Origin: Gaeumannomyces sp. JS-464 | Lineage: Eukaryota > Ascomycota > Sordariomycetes > Magnaporthales > Magnaporthaceae | NCBI GenBank assembly: GCA_002197995.1 | Contig: NGZR01000002.1 | Location: 3,534,001 to 3,598,000 of the forward strand | Reading direction: 5' to 3' | Length of the DNA stretch: 64,000 nt | Shown: piece by piece, positions 49,401 through 61,500 of the stretch | Numbering within the stretch: the stretch's first letter is position 1 | How the letters are laid out: every line of letters begins with the position of its first letter | Program-made: the position numbers and the translations under genes | Notes under the pieces: model-generated | What the model saw: only the letters and a program-made list of their open reading frames with translations | The model's database searches: none | Told to the model about the DNA's origin: nothing

Positions 49401-51968
49401 GATTCGTGTATTGCTCGGAAACTGTAGCTCAGAAGGCCTTTGGTGTCCAAGCCCTCTGCATCCTCCATCTCCTGTGGTAGGTGGCCTTCAGGGGAATCAT
49501 CGCAAAGGATTGGCTTGACAACAGTCCATATTTGCCGGCAGTGTTCCACGACACGCTTCTGGACGGCAATCAGACGCTGCAAGTCATCGTCCGAATACTT
49601 GGCCTTGGCCAAAACCCCCCAAATGCAGCTGACAACTATTAGCCTTCACATCGTACTACCATCATACCAAACTTCGGCTCACCTTATTGAAGCAAAGTCT
49701 CCATGAACGGGCTGTTCGATCACTGCCCGCGCAATGTCGTGCTTTGCAACGTGCAGCTTCTTCTCGATCTCATCAATGACTTCATTCAGAAGCTCCAACT
49801 GATGGTCGAGTGAAGTGGACCAGCTACACAAGAGCCCCTGGAGACGCGCGGTGCCGTCACCATGATCTGCACGGCCGGTTCTGGATGCCATGGCACTCGC
49901 CTGGAGCCTAAACTCCCTCACCATGTCCCAGAGCTCCGTTTGGAGTTGACCGTCACCCTGGGAGACGGGCGACTTGACCACTGCCTGAGGGGCGAGCATA
50001 AGTAGTGAAATGGCCGTCTCCCGGACATCTGAAAAGGGGTCAACAACTAGGTCGAGTATCGAGCGAATCCACGGGTAATCGAGGAAGATTTGGCTCGTGG
50101 ACGTGGCTCCAGTAGTAGCGCTCTCGCTTGAGATATCCTTGCTGGACTGCACAACCTGCAACACAGCCCTCAGTGCGGTGATGTGTCGCTGATAGGAGGC
50201 TGTCGGAACTAGCTCTCCAAGTAGGGAAGTCAAGATACCAGTTCAGAAACGTCTCGTGATCTTCCAGAGCCTCTCTGGAGACCGCATGCTTGAGCTCGGC
50301 CTGCGTAGGCTTGGCTGCTGCCTTGGTCAGGGCTCCTGCCTGGGCAGCAGGCTTGTATCCAAAAGTGATTGTGCCGCGGACTCGCTTGATCATGATCTTG
50401 GTATACGTGAGTGCTTCTTGACGGAACCCCGCGCCTGGATCTGAATAGTAAGAAGGCAGATGCCTTCTGATCAGGCGCAAAGCCTCCATGGGATATGGCT
50501 TCGAGAGTGAAGGGGACGTCACCAAGAGCGACAAGGCCAGCAGGCGTACAGGCGGTGATGGGTGTGACAGAACGCTTTCCATCACTTGAACATCGAGCAC
50601 GACAGATTTTGATGCCTTTTGACTGGAGACCGAACCTGGGTGGGTTTGTTATTATACCGAGTGTACGCTCAACAGCCCGACAGTGAGGATAAAGATGGGC
50701 AAGAGCGTGAAATGCAGGAGAGAGGTGCAGCTTACCTGGGTCATCCACCAGTCCAGACTTCTTGCCAACCTCGAGTGCCGCTAGCCTGAGGACAGCCGTG
50801 CTATCAAGCTCATCCTGGCTACCCTCGCCAGACTCAGTAGGTCGGTTGAGAATATCTAGGAGCTCTAGGGATAGGGGGCGGTCCTTGAAGAGTGGGCCGA
50901 AGATGTACAGCTTTATGTTCTCCAGGATTCCTGGGTTGCCGCGAAGCTCTTTTTGCAGCCATGACAGCCAGGTCTGAACGGTGAAGCCCTTAAGATTGTC
51001 GTTCTCTATGCTTGACCGGACAAGCAGGGCTTTGAACAGTGTGACAATAAACTTGCCAGCAACTGAACAGACATAGTGCAGGTACATCCACGAGACGAGA
51101 TCGCCACAGAATCTCCTCCACAGATCGAGCTCAGGGAGGGCTGCCACGGCGGGCTCGACCTCGCGATACGTGCGCGCAATGTCATCGAGATCATACACGG
51201 ACCTGCCGAATAGGTGATTGAGCGAGTTGATGCACGACTTTACCAGGGGCCTTGTGGACTGGCGCGTGATGATGGAGACCAGGCTGACCAGGATCTGGCT
51301 GCGGACGGCCGCCGCAGCCTCGGGGTCCGGGTTCTGGCCGATAAGCACTAGAAGGAGATCGAGGACAAGCTTCATAGAACGGTGCTGATCCTTTTCGTTC
51401 CACTCGATATAGAAGTTGAACAGCGTCATGGACGTAGGCTCAGAAAAGGCCCAGGCCCTCACCGAGGCGCGCTGAGACTTTACGCAGTGCTGGACAAAGC
51501 CGCAGAGACGCGTGCAAGCCAGCACCGACGAGTGACGCGGCTGCGAGGCCCCGGCGAGCAGCTGCTCATAGAGTTCTTGTGAGCGGCTGCCATGCGCAGA
51601 TGATTTCATACGTCAGCCGAATTCCTCTTTCTCTTTTGTACTAGTAAAGGGCATATTGTATCCGTATATACAGCACGGTCCACCCACAGTGTCAGAGAGG
51701 CCCCAGGTTGCTCTTCCAGCCATGCTATGATGTCGTTGGCGTTGACTTGGGGATCGCCCATATCCGGCGGGTTGGTGCCCTCCATCTTGAAGGCAGTCGC
51801 CAATGTGTTTTGTTCGTTTTCTCCTTCTTGCCTGGCCAAGTCTTTTTCAAGGGGAGCTTCCAGCGCTGCCCCTCCATCGGATTGTCCCTCCTGAATTTTT
51901 GGTGGGCTTGAGTCGTCGGGCTGGCTCACCTTACCCCTCAAAGCGGCTAGTTTACAGAACGGACCCAC
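46483..51968 (-). CDS. TRM732: Trm732/THADA homologue, tRNA 2'-O-methylation partner of Trm7 (DUF2428)
   Basis: Large minus-strand gene of about 1,600 residues. I can place seven introns: 50735-50636, 49682-49629, 49397-49279, 49031-48954, 48648-48595, 48100-47991 and 47329-47245. All-alpha, HEAT-repeat-like throughout. The THADA/Trm732 core is clear: FLNWILTSLLGELVPTASYQ, KGLLSYSFRAIHESSNTMRL (DUF2428), TTRRSAGIPALMTGILA, QVHALNCVKDVFKSS, LWAIRNCGLLLLRSV, and near the end GDDEEIRDVGA and FVIEEQNLFVDEVRE. In yeast this protein guides Trm7 to methylate position 32 of the tRNA anticodon loop. The start is uncertain. The frame is open to 51968 (GTG), and an ATG lies further in, near 51789. Frame changes are seen near 51612, 50252 and 47913. 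The 3' end faces the DUF3074 gene at 227 bases. Confidence 0.85.
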
Positions 51969-52277
51969 AAAAGCTCCATCGGCACAGACCAGGTCGCGCC
52001 GTCATCGCCCGCCACGCCCGCCGCTAATTTTTTTTTTTTCTGTCGAGGCTGCGGAACCGAAAGACGAGATCGCGATACCACGTTCAACCACCCGCACCGC
52101 CTACCACCTGTCCTCAACGACCTGCCGACGCATTCCTCGTGCGAATATCTGTCTATTCAAGTCGACAAACACCACCGCGGGCCATTGTCGCATCGACCGG
52201 GAGGGGCTGCCTTCGTTTCTTGGGTGCCATTCCTTGAGCTTAGCCTGAGAGCGAGGGAAAAAAAAATCCACACAAAA
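51969..52277. promoter_or_regulatory. Short divergent promoter region between TRM732 and TIM23
   Basis: Only about 300 bases separate the longest TRM732 frame from the TIM23 start (up to 490 if TRM732 starts at an internal ATG). It contains a T run at 52028-52039 and an A-rich stretch just before the TIM23 ATG. A shared bidirectional promoter is inferred. Confidence 0.5.
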
Positions 52278-53062
52278 ATGTCCATCTGGGAGACCCTGAC
52301 CGGGCGCAAGTCCGATTCGCAAAAATCCTCCACACCTACGCCGACGGCTCCATCTCCAAACACAGGAGCACCCCATCAGTCACCCCTCTTTGACTCGTCA
52401 CAACCCCAAGGCGTCGACGCTTTCATCGGCAGCTCCTCATTCGCCGACCCGTCACAACTGCACCCACTCGCCGGCCTCAACAAGGATGCGCTAGACTACA
52501 TCACGCTCGAAGACTCGGTGCTGTCCGACCTACCCGGCTCGCAGTCCGTCATACCCTCGCGCGGCTGGAGCGACGATCTTTGCTACGGCACCGGCATCAC
52601 ATACCTGACCGCCCTGAGTCTCGGTGGAGCGTGGGGGTTGCAGGAGGGCCTGCGCAGATCCGTCGGCCAGCCCCCCAAACTGCGACTCAACTCGGTCCTC
52701 AACGCCGTCACCCGCCGCGGTCCCTTCCTAGGCAACTCGGGCGGTGTCGTCGCCATCGTTTACAACCTTTTCAACTCATACTTTGGCTATCTCCGTGGTA
52801 AGCACGACGCTGCCAACTCGATAGCCGCCGGCACGCTGAGCGGCATGCTATTCAAGAGCACCCGCGGCCTACGGCCAATGATGATCTCTGGAGGAATTGT
52901 TGGGTCTGTTGCTGCAGTCTGGGCGGTATGTTTCTGTTCTGTTCTCGGTTTCTCCCCTAGCTATGTGATCCCGGTCTGGAGTGTCCATACTGACGAACAC
53001 GATGATAGGTGGCACGCAAAACATTCGAATCATCCCCGGATGAGGAGAGGATGTCCTTATAA
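52278..53062 (+). CDS. TIM23: Mitochondrial import inner membrane translocase subunit Tim23
   Basis: Exon 1 (52278-52925) and exon 2 (53009-53062), with an 83-base intron (GTATGT...GATAG), encode 233 residues. The ATG follows CACAAAA. The N-terminal ~90 residues are hydrophilic, Ser/Pro/Thr-rich, as expected of the intermembrane-space receptor domain. The C-terminal half is the Tim17/22/23 four-helix domain with GTGITYLTALSLGGAWGLQEG, GPFLGNSGGVVAIVYNLFNS, AANSIAAGTLSGMLFKST and GGIVGSVAAVWAVARKTF. It forms, with Tim17, the channel for presequence proteins across the inner membrane. The frame is intact. The last exon codes only 17 residues (VARKTFESSPDEERMSL), so intron removal is needed for the normal C-terminus. 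Confidence 0.93.
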
Positions 53063-54784
53063 GCAAGGTATAATTCTCACAGCAACAGCCCACGAAAAAT
53101 GGGCAGTTCAACTTGTTTTACCAACTACCACTACCTAACATTCTCTTCACCATTTTCAGCTGGGCCTTCTGTTCTGGCGCTGTGTAAAAATTCATATATC
53201 CACCCACCTATCCGTTGTGACGTGGGCGGCAATGTTAATAAGGGGAGCACTTCGCGTGCGCCCTACGCGGGCTCTTGATCTATCTGCTGATGTGCAAGGA
53301 AATCCGATGCTTTTCCTTCCTGATAGATCTGGCTGGGGCATACAAGCGGGGCATCCATCCCGCACACTACGGTGGATATCTCTACTCCTCTCTGACGACT
53401 GTATTTTAGAACGGGGGCGGGCCGTATGCATGCATCGTATCACGCTCGGTCGAGCGTGGAAGGGTGTGGATTGGGCGTTTGATTCTGCAATGGGCTTGGA
53501 TTTCCCAATGATTCGAGATGATCTTTATTGCCGTTCATGCTCGTAGGTGTCTAGGTTGTGCTTGCAAGCTAGCATCGAGGCTAGACGAACATGCTAGTCT
53601 ATTCCCATCCACCATCGCAGAGATAGCAGATCCAGGGGATGTCTTTGGTAACAATGCGGTGCCACCTCGTCGACATTTGTGATGCTATTTGGGAAAGCGA
53701 GTGCGGCTTCGGATCTGGTTTGGATCTAGAGCCATTGTGCGTAGCACGGGCTACCAGACAGGGAATGCGCTCTACTCCGCGTCCCCGCTGCCTGCTTCCG
53801 TCTGGTGTAGGTAGGTATGTCCCTAGTATCTCCAGGCCTTTCCGCGCTTTAAAGAGCTTAAATCCAGGCCCACATTGCACATATTGAATTCAACCGACTT
53901 CCTCACTCCGTCCCCTATTTGTTACCACTCAACACTACTCTTTGCGTTCTTAAAGTTGAATCTGAATTCAAACCGCTTGCTTAACCAGAACACCGATCTC
54001 CGACAAAAAGCAGCTCGATTCAGAACTCCTACGACGGCACCATGTGTTTCGGCTGTCTCCCTTGCTTCCCTTTGCGGCAGTCTGGATGGAGGATGACCCT
54101 CGAGGCAACAACCCGTACCGGTTCCATCCCGGTTACGTCGAAGGCCAAGAGTGGCGCACGAGCGAGCTTGCTTTGGCACCAATAGTAGGCTACATCTCTC
54201 TGCTCTTTGCCTCGACTCTCCTACATATCCCCGTACGCCTCCTACTCACTGTCCTTTCACCTACATGCCACCCTACGCCCTGCCAAAGCAAGGATAACGC
54301 GCACCCTCTCCTTCGCCACTTCCCTATTTGGACGACCCAAACAGCCGAGACGCCTTGTCCGAAGTTGTGCCAGAAGAGGTTGGAAGTGGGGCTAGCACCT
54401 CAAACGGAGGCTCCCTCCCGTCCATCTCTTTGTCCCAGGTCGCCGTTTTCCCCTTGAGCTCCGGCTTCAGACCTCGCTCACCCCCACCGTGCCAACTCTT
54501 CTGATATTCACTGCTGGAGCCACACTCTCTCCCTTGGAGGCCCCAAGGAACCGGCTATTTCAGCCGATTTCTTCCTCTCAATACCTCAGATCGAGGAAGC
54601 CTACCTGCTCCCACAAGCACCTTCGGCCTCGAGGTCGCTCTCCATATTTGCCCACCCAGCCTCGGACATCACAAAATCTTGCACCTCCAACCTCACCGGG
54701 CAATTATCACTGCTCGGTATCTCGCCAGGAAACCAGCTCGCCCATCCAGAAGCCAATCGCAAGCCAATCAGCCAGATAGACAAA
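53063..54784. other. Spacer of about 1.7 kb
   Basis: Follows TIM23 and precedes a low-complexity protein gene. A TAGGTAGGTA stretch is at about 53808-53818. A short ORF at 54041-54184 (47 codons) begins MCFGCLPCF, a Cys-rich start. It may be an upstream ORF or chance. No other gene is supported. Confidence 0.45.
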
Positions 54785-55815
54785 ATGGCTGCCGACTACC
54801 AGAACGCCGGACCGCCCAACTTGGGCATGAACTACCAGCCCCAGGTGCCCGATACGACCTTTGGTCCCGTGACGCACATCCACCGCCCGCGCTTCGATCC
54901 TCCCGGACTAGTGGCTGCCCAGCCTGCCATCTCCGTCAGTGTCCAGAGCCCGCCCGCCGTCATGATCCCCCAGCCTGGAATCCAAGTGGCAATGGGCCCC
55001 GTCTTCCAGCCTCCGATCATGGCCGCCCCAATCCCGATGCCGGTCTGCGGTCCCTTATTTTTCACTGCAAGTTCAGAAACAGAGCAGCGCATTCCGTCTG
55101 GAGCCGCCCAGCCCCGCGCGCCGCGAAGAAAGCCGAGTGGCTAGAGCGGCTCACATTGACCTGGACTGTGCTTTCTATCCGCCTACCTGCCTCGGCTCCG
55201 AGACTTGGGAGTTGAACCATCGTCCCGTCCGCTCTGAGCCTAGGAGTATGTCGGCTGACAAGTGATTCTTCAGGGCGCTGTCCAGATCCCGGCCCCTGTC
55301 GCTGCCGTCACGGGACCTCCTGTCATCCTTCAGCAACCGATTCCCTCGACTCCCATGGTGATGCCTGCCGGCCCCCGATGGCTGTTGCTTCAGGAATGGC
55401 CATGGGCCCGGGAATGTCGGTCGGGCCTGGAGTGGCGGTCGGATCCGGGGTTGCTGTCGCACCCGGAATGGCTTCCATGCCGGGAGCCTTTCCTGCCATG
55501 CCAGCGGCAGTTGCGGGCCAGCCGGGAATGATCCTCCAAGGTAACTCTGGTGTTTGGCCCGAACCTGCGTGCGGCATTGGTCGCACCGGTACCGAGTATG
55601 CTGCAGAGCAGATGGAGATGGCTTATGCAAACAAATCCTTTGAACCGCAGGATTTTAAGCCGGCTGATGACAACCCGTCCCGCATGTACATGTGTCGCGA
55701 GCTGGACGGCAACTGGACACTGCGCAGCCGCTATTCCATCGACCGCATGGGAAAAGAGTGGAGGTGGCATATGGCCCCAGAGGGCTACTTTTACGCCGTC
55801 CGCTTGCCCAACTGA
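54785..55815 (+). CDS. Hypothetical protein: Pro/Met/Gly/Val-rich N-terminus, small conserved-looking C-terminal domain
   Basis: No family recognised. ATG at 54785 (ACAAAATGGC). Best model: exon 54785-55042, an intron with a weak GTCTGC donor and a good CTGAC...CTTCAG 3' end, then exon 55274-55815. With one extra C near 55374 this gives exactly 266 residues. The first 170 residues are low-complexity: Pro/Gln-rich, then an alternating GPGMSVGPGVAVGSG pattern. The last 75 residues look folded (YANKSFEPQDFKPADDNPSR, CRELDGNWTLRSRYSIDRMG, WRWHMAPEGYFYAVRLPN) and rich in Trp, Tyr and Arg. The donor is the weakest part of the model. Nothing in the neighbourhood suggests a role. Confidence 0.6.
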
Positions 55816-57023
55816 TTTTCTCGCGCTTTGGTCTTTTGAAGCAACGCAAAACCAAGAAAAGGCTGGTTGGTCTCGAAAAAGACAACTACATGTGATGCCC
55901 GGCAGATCACATCATCGGAACCAGACCTCCTTATCACGATCAACACCATGGTTAGGGTCTATCGTGAATCACCCTGTGGCGCCATTCAGGAGCTGGCCGG
56001 CTAACGTTCGGTGCAGTCAGGATATACTGCAGATTCTCTTGTCAGGTCCGAACTTCTGATCCCTTGCTGGATTTCGGTTTGCCCGGGAGAAGTTAAGGTA
56101 CGAGAGCAGCACGAAGAAACCAGAAAAACTCACATCGGGTCTAACACGCTTTGATAGCTATGAGAAGCGACCCAAGCCAGACCCCTCGATTTATCTTGGA
56201 TCGGGCCTGTTATCGTCTGAGTTCTCCACTGGAATTGGGCGGAGGATGTTGCTGGTGGACATTGGCCTCAGACTCAAAAACTAGGTGCTCGCTCGCTATT
56301 TACGTGGAACTGAAGACGGAAACTCCTCGTGGCGGAACCTTGAAGGGCAGCTTGGGACAGCGGAGGACACATGGCGAGAGACGACAGATTTCTTTGGCCT
56401 CTATCGATGATTTTCGAGAGTAAAGTAACTCAGCTAGTCCAATGCCGAAAGGTCCCCAGATATGTGAACGCGACAAGCTTGAAAAGTTTGGCGGCACGCT
56501 GCTGTTGAGATGGCATGTCGTCGGGTTGAGGCTCAAGTGCGGCATGAGCCCTGGCCCAAGGCGCGGTTGTTCGGCGGCTGGGGAACAAGGGTCATGCCAA
56601 GACAGCCTTAGATCCGCACGTCCGCTGGGCCGATGGCGTGGGGTCCCCACCTGGATCCCTGCAGATCACGCCAGGCGAGTGTCACTGCGCGAGCTGGTTC
56701 CCCAGCGTCTCCCCCATCACCCCCACCTCGGTTCACGCCTGGTCATGCTTTTTCACATGAACTCCAGTGTTCATGTTTAAAAACAAAAATAGCTCCATGG
56801 CAGGAGATAGAATGTAGAATTAAAATCAGTCCGAGCGAACCGCAGCCAGCATCCTAGAAACGACTGTGCGATCCTAGAAGCGACACGGCGTTGTGGCTTT
56901 CAATTGCCTTCGACTGCAGCCATCTCATTCTTTCCACTGGCGGCGTGCAACATCACGTCATTGGACAACATATCGAAGCAGCACAAAAATCCACCGGGAA
57001 GCGCACAACATCAACGTCGCACC
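55816..57023. other. Spacer upstream of CAB5
   Basis: About 1.2 kb of 3' flank and promoter. No supported gene; the ORFs here have no family feature. Confidence 0.5.
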
Positions 57024-57884
57024 ATGCTGCTCATTGGCCTTACCGGCTCCATCGCGACGGGCAAGTCGACCGTCTCGGCCCTGCTCTCGTCGCCGCCATA
57101 CTCGATGCCATTGTCGACGCGGACCTCCTTGCCCGCCAGGTCGTCGAGCCGGGGACTTCGGGCTACAAGGCAATCGTGGCGCACTTTGGGCCCTCCACAC
57201 CGGATCTCCTGCTCCCACCAATCCCCGAGGGCCAAGATAGCGTGCCGGCGGCCGGGCCGGTGCCAAGACGGGAACGGACGCGGGAGAGCAGCACGGACGG
57301 CCCATCAACCGCGCGGTGCTAGGGCGGCGGGTCTTTGGTGACGAGCCGGAGCGGCGGGCAGACCGGGCGGTGCTCAACGGCATCGTGCACCCGGCGGTGC
57401 GGCGGGCCATGTACAAGGCGCTGCTGCGGCACTACCTCTCGGGCCACCGGGCCGTGGTGCTCGACGTGCCGCTGCTGTTCGAGGCCGGCATGGACCTGAT
57501 GTGCGGGGTCGTGGCCGTGGTGGCGGTGAGGGACCCAGCGGTGCAGATGGCGCGGCTCCGGGCGCGCGACCCGCACCTGTCGCAGCAGGACGCCGAGAAC
57601 CGGGTGCGGTCGCAGGGCGACGTGCGCGACAAGGCCAGGCGGTGCGAGGCGCGGGGCCGCGGCAGGGGCGTCGTGGTGTGGAACGACGGCGGCAGGGCCG
57701 AGCTGGAGCGCGAGGTGGCGCGGGCGGTCGACGAGATATACGCGCGCAGCCCGGCGTGGTGGAGTTGGCGCTGCTGCTGTGCCCGCCGCTCGGCGTGGCG
57801 GTCGGGGCGTGGAACTTTTGGCAGAACAAGCGCATCAACCGCAGGTGGAAAGAAATGGAGGAGAAGGAGAGGGCGAAGCTGTAG
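57024..57884 (+). CDS. CAB5: Dephospho-CoA kinase (CoaE/Cab5 family) with C-terminal membrane anchor
   Basis: ATG at 57024 (GCACCATGCTG). The protein opens with the P-loop of dephospho-CoA kinase, LLIGLTGSIATGKSTVSALL. It then shows IVDADLLARQVVEPGTSGY, PINRAVLGRRVFGD, LNGIVHPAVRRAMYKALL, VVLDVPLLFEAGMD and the lid-like RARDPHLSQQDAENRVRSQ. It phosphorylates the 3'-hydroxyl of dephospho-CoA with ATP, the last step of CoA synthesis. The C-terminus VVELALLLCPPLGVAVGAW followed by a basic NKRINRRWKEMEEKE stretch looks like a tail anchor. Three frame changes (near 57093, 57306 and 57758) each need one extra base; with them the protein is exactly 287 residues. No intron is needed. Confidence 0.88.
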
Positions 57885-58540
57885 CGGTGATATGTTGTTG
57901 GGGAGGTAGGCTGTAGGATGGGGGCGAGGTGAGCGTTGTACTGATACCGGCAAGGCAAGAAGAGATAGCTCACTGCATGTAAACACGGAGGTGCAGCAAC
58001 GGATCTTCATCGCTAATATTCTTCTCTTGGTAATTCAGACTACCGCTCAGGTTTTTCGATTTCCATTGGGGTGCAAACACACATTCCATGTGGCGGGCTG
58101 CTGGGGAGAGTTGGCAGAGATCGGATGGATTGGGCAACTTCCATCCCATGGGACGCTCCTTCCTGTCGTTACTGCTCGGACCACCTTCTCCAGGCACCCA
58201 GCCTTTGCCATCTAATAAAAAGTACCTGACTGTTTGTTTGCCTGCGTTCCCAGTGCCCAACTGGTCCAACTGCCAAAGACCAGACGAAGATTTAGAGACG
58301 ACCAGGGTGGGAGAGCCTCAGTCTCGGCCTCGTCCACTCCCACGGTATCTGGGCCTTTCATCAAACTGGGTCAGGACCTTGGTGCTTGAGAATTGCGAAT
58401 CTCCTCTGCTCTTCGTTGTTTTACCCTTCTTCAGCGACCTCATCTCTTCCGCGTTGCCTCTGCCCGATTTTCTTTTTGCCTTTATCCTTCTTTCCCAACT
58501 ACCACCCTGCTCGGGCACGCATGTCCGCACCGTCGCGATA
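57885..58540. other. Pyrimidine-rich promoter region
   Basis: About 650 bases between CAB5 and the W/G/N-rich protein gene. The last 150 bases are C/T-rich (58400-58505), a common feature just upstream of well-expressed fungal genes. No gene seen. Confidence 0.5.
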
Positions 58541-61500
58541 ATGCCTCCGCAACTCCGTGATAGAGTGGATGATAGGCCAGAACATCTCTGCCCGAAAGCC
58601 AAGACGCCCCAAGCGAGAGGTGGTCAAGGTCGAGGTCACCACCGACGACGAATCTGGCGAAGATGCCATCAGGATCACGTATCCTCGCACCGGACCCCCC
58701 ACGCCCGGTGGCGCACATGTGAAGAAGGTTAGGTTCGATTCAGCTCTCAAGTCAGCTCTCAAGGCATCCTCGTCGCCCGACAGCTCTAGCAGCTCCTCAA
58801 ACTCGAGTCCTACTGGGGACTCTCCAAGCAACGAGGGCAAACCGTGCAAGCTCAAGGCTGGATGTAGCGACGAGAGCAGCGATGACACCACTTCGGACTC
58901 AGAGCCACATCAACCTGTCTTGTCGGGACTGCAAGATCGGACGGCGGCGGGCGAGAAGGCTGAGACGTCTGAAAGCGAAGGCCGAATCGTCGGATGATAG
59001 CACTAGCGAATCTGAGGCCGAACCTGCTCCTGCCCCAGCTCCCGCGCCCGCTTCTGCGCTCGAACCCACTCCTGCACGTGCCGCCGAACCTGCTCCTACT
59101 CCTGCTCCTCAGCCTGCACCAGACCCCAAATCCCAGCCCAAGCCGAAGAACAAAGGCAAACAGAAGAAGCAGGAGGCAAAGCCCAAGGCACCCGCTCCTG
59201 AGCCTACTCCTGAGCCCGCAACTGAAACCTCGGAGACAGACACGCCTGGTGAGACAACAGATGGTACTCAGACCGAGGGGGAAACTGAGAGCGAGGCAGA
59301 GGCGCTACCACCGCCCCCTTCTCCTCCTACCCCTGCCCCTGCTCCTTCTCCTAAGGACAAGGCACCAAAGGAGAAGAAGAAAGATGCCAAGGACGGAGCA
59401 AAAGAAAGCAAAAAGGTCAACAAGAAGGCCAACAAAGCAAACGACGATGGAAAGGACAAGGACTCCAAGTCCGGTGAGAAGAAGGGCGGAAGCGACGCAG
59501 GCTCCCATGGTTCCAAGAACTCCAGCGGCAAGAGTTCCAAGGGGGAGACGGACAAGGTTGTATCGCGATCCCAGGAGCTGCCCCCATTCTCTGGGAACGA
59601 CGACCTTAGACCGCCGAATCTGCTGATGCCAGTCAAGGCCCAGGTCCTTCAGGTCGAGCACGCCATCGAGACCCCTGATGACCCACGGCCGAACGCTTTC
59701 GTTAACAATGAGCATGGCGTCCTACGCGTCTACCACGGTCCTGCGTATGGTAACCCGAACGGCAACCTCTATCCCCGCCGGACTTGGTCAGGCCAGCCAC
59801 TCCCATTGGGAATGCCTCACCCGCTCAACAACCCCTACATGTACGGCTTTGGGAACCCAGGAGCCGGCCAGACCACCAACGCCCTGCCTCCCGGTCCCCC
59901 ACCAGACAATCGGATGCCAGGGCCACCACCGCAAATGATGTGGCCGCCTCCTGGTACGGGACCCGACGGTCCACAGCCTCATGTGATGCCCCCTGGCCCG
60001 TTCCCTGGCGGCCATTTCATGCCTCCAGGCTGGCCAATGGGCGCCGTCCCTGGTCCTGACGGCAATCCTATGCCACCCATGTTTCCCTTCGGCCCTCCGC
60101 CTGGCGTGTCGGGCCCAGGCGGGCCTCCTCAAAAGCCGATAAGCGTCCAATCAGGAGGCTCCGCTCCCCCGAAGCCCTCAGTTGTCGGCGGGCTCGAGCT
60201 TAACTTTGATGGCAGCGGTCGTCCTGTGACAGCCGCGTCGAGTAAAGGCAGGGACAAGGACAAGGGATGGAGCAACAATGTCGCGCCACCACAGCCTCCA
60301 GCAGGAAAGGGATCTCAGGCATCGCAAAATGCCGGCAGTGCCTCTAAGGAGCCATGGCAGACGAATGGCCCATGGGGCGCCGGCGACGGTGCTAGCGGTG
60401 GAAGCAACAAAGCAGATCGACACCAGAACATGGACAGCGGAGCTGGTTGGGCCGCACCGTCTTCGACAAGCCGCCCTCTGGCTCTTGGCATGCCTCGCAG
60501 GGGGATAGGAGCAACAACAAGGCCAAAGGCGGTGGAGGGTGGGACAACAACAATCCATCTGGGGACCATTCGGGCTGGCACAGGCCTTCTTCCAAGCCTC
60601 CGAGCACAACGCTTGGGGCGGTGGTGGATCAAACTCCGGCAGTAACCAGAACTGGGCAGGCGGGAATAACAACGGCTGGGTGGCAACGGATCAAACACCA
60701 GCAACCACCAAAACTGGGGAGGGAGTGGTAATGGATCCAATACCAGTAAACACCAGAACTGGGGAGACAGCAACAACAATGCTTGGGATGGTGGTGGTGG
60801 CAGATCGAACACCAACAACAATCAGAACTGGGGAGGCAACGGCAACTGGAACAACGGCTCCAACAAGGGAGGCGGGGGCTGGGACACGGGTTCGCAGAAC
60901 AATGCATCCGCAAAAGCGCCCTCCCACCACTCGGGCTCCCAGAAGAACAACAGCAACGTGGGCAGCAACAAGGGTCCACAATCGAATGTCTCCGGAACAA
61001 AGAATAACGTCGCCCCCGGGTCTTGGAACAACGCAAATAACCAGAGTATGGAGAAACCCAGTTCCCCAGCAGATAGCCCCAACGGCCGGCCCCCTGATCG
61101 CTCATCCCCTACTAACCAAGACACAGGCAATAACCAGTTCGGCGGCGGCACCCAACAAGGAAGCAACAAAAGCAATTCGGATGGAATAATGGGGGCAACG
61201 ACAACAACTGGAACAACGGGGGCAACGGCAGCAACTGGAATAACGGGAATCACGGCAATAACTGGGATAACGGAGGCGGCGGCTGGAAGAGTAGCCCGGC
61301 TAAAGGTACACCTTCCCCTGACAAGCCCGCCCAGCCCAGAAGCCCAGCCGATGCCCCCGTGGTTGAAGCTGACAAGACGCCCTCCGACTCAGGAACCGGA
61401 GGAGCCTGGGGCAACATGTTTGATAACACGTCGAACAATAGTGGCAACGGAGGTGGCGGCGGCGGCCACGGAGACTACCCCAAACGTAGAAGCGAGCGCA

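Noticed and set aside
54041..54184. 47-codon ORF starting MCFGCLPCF
   Set aside because: Too short and without a homologue I know. It could be an upstream ORF, but there is no independent support.
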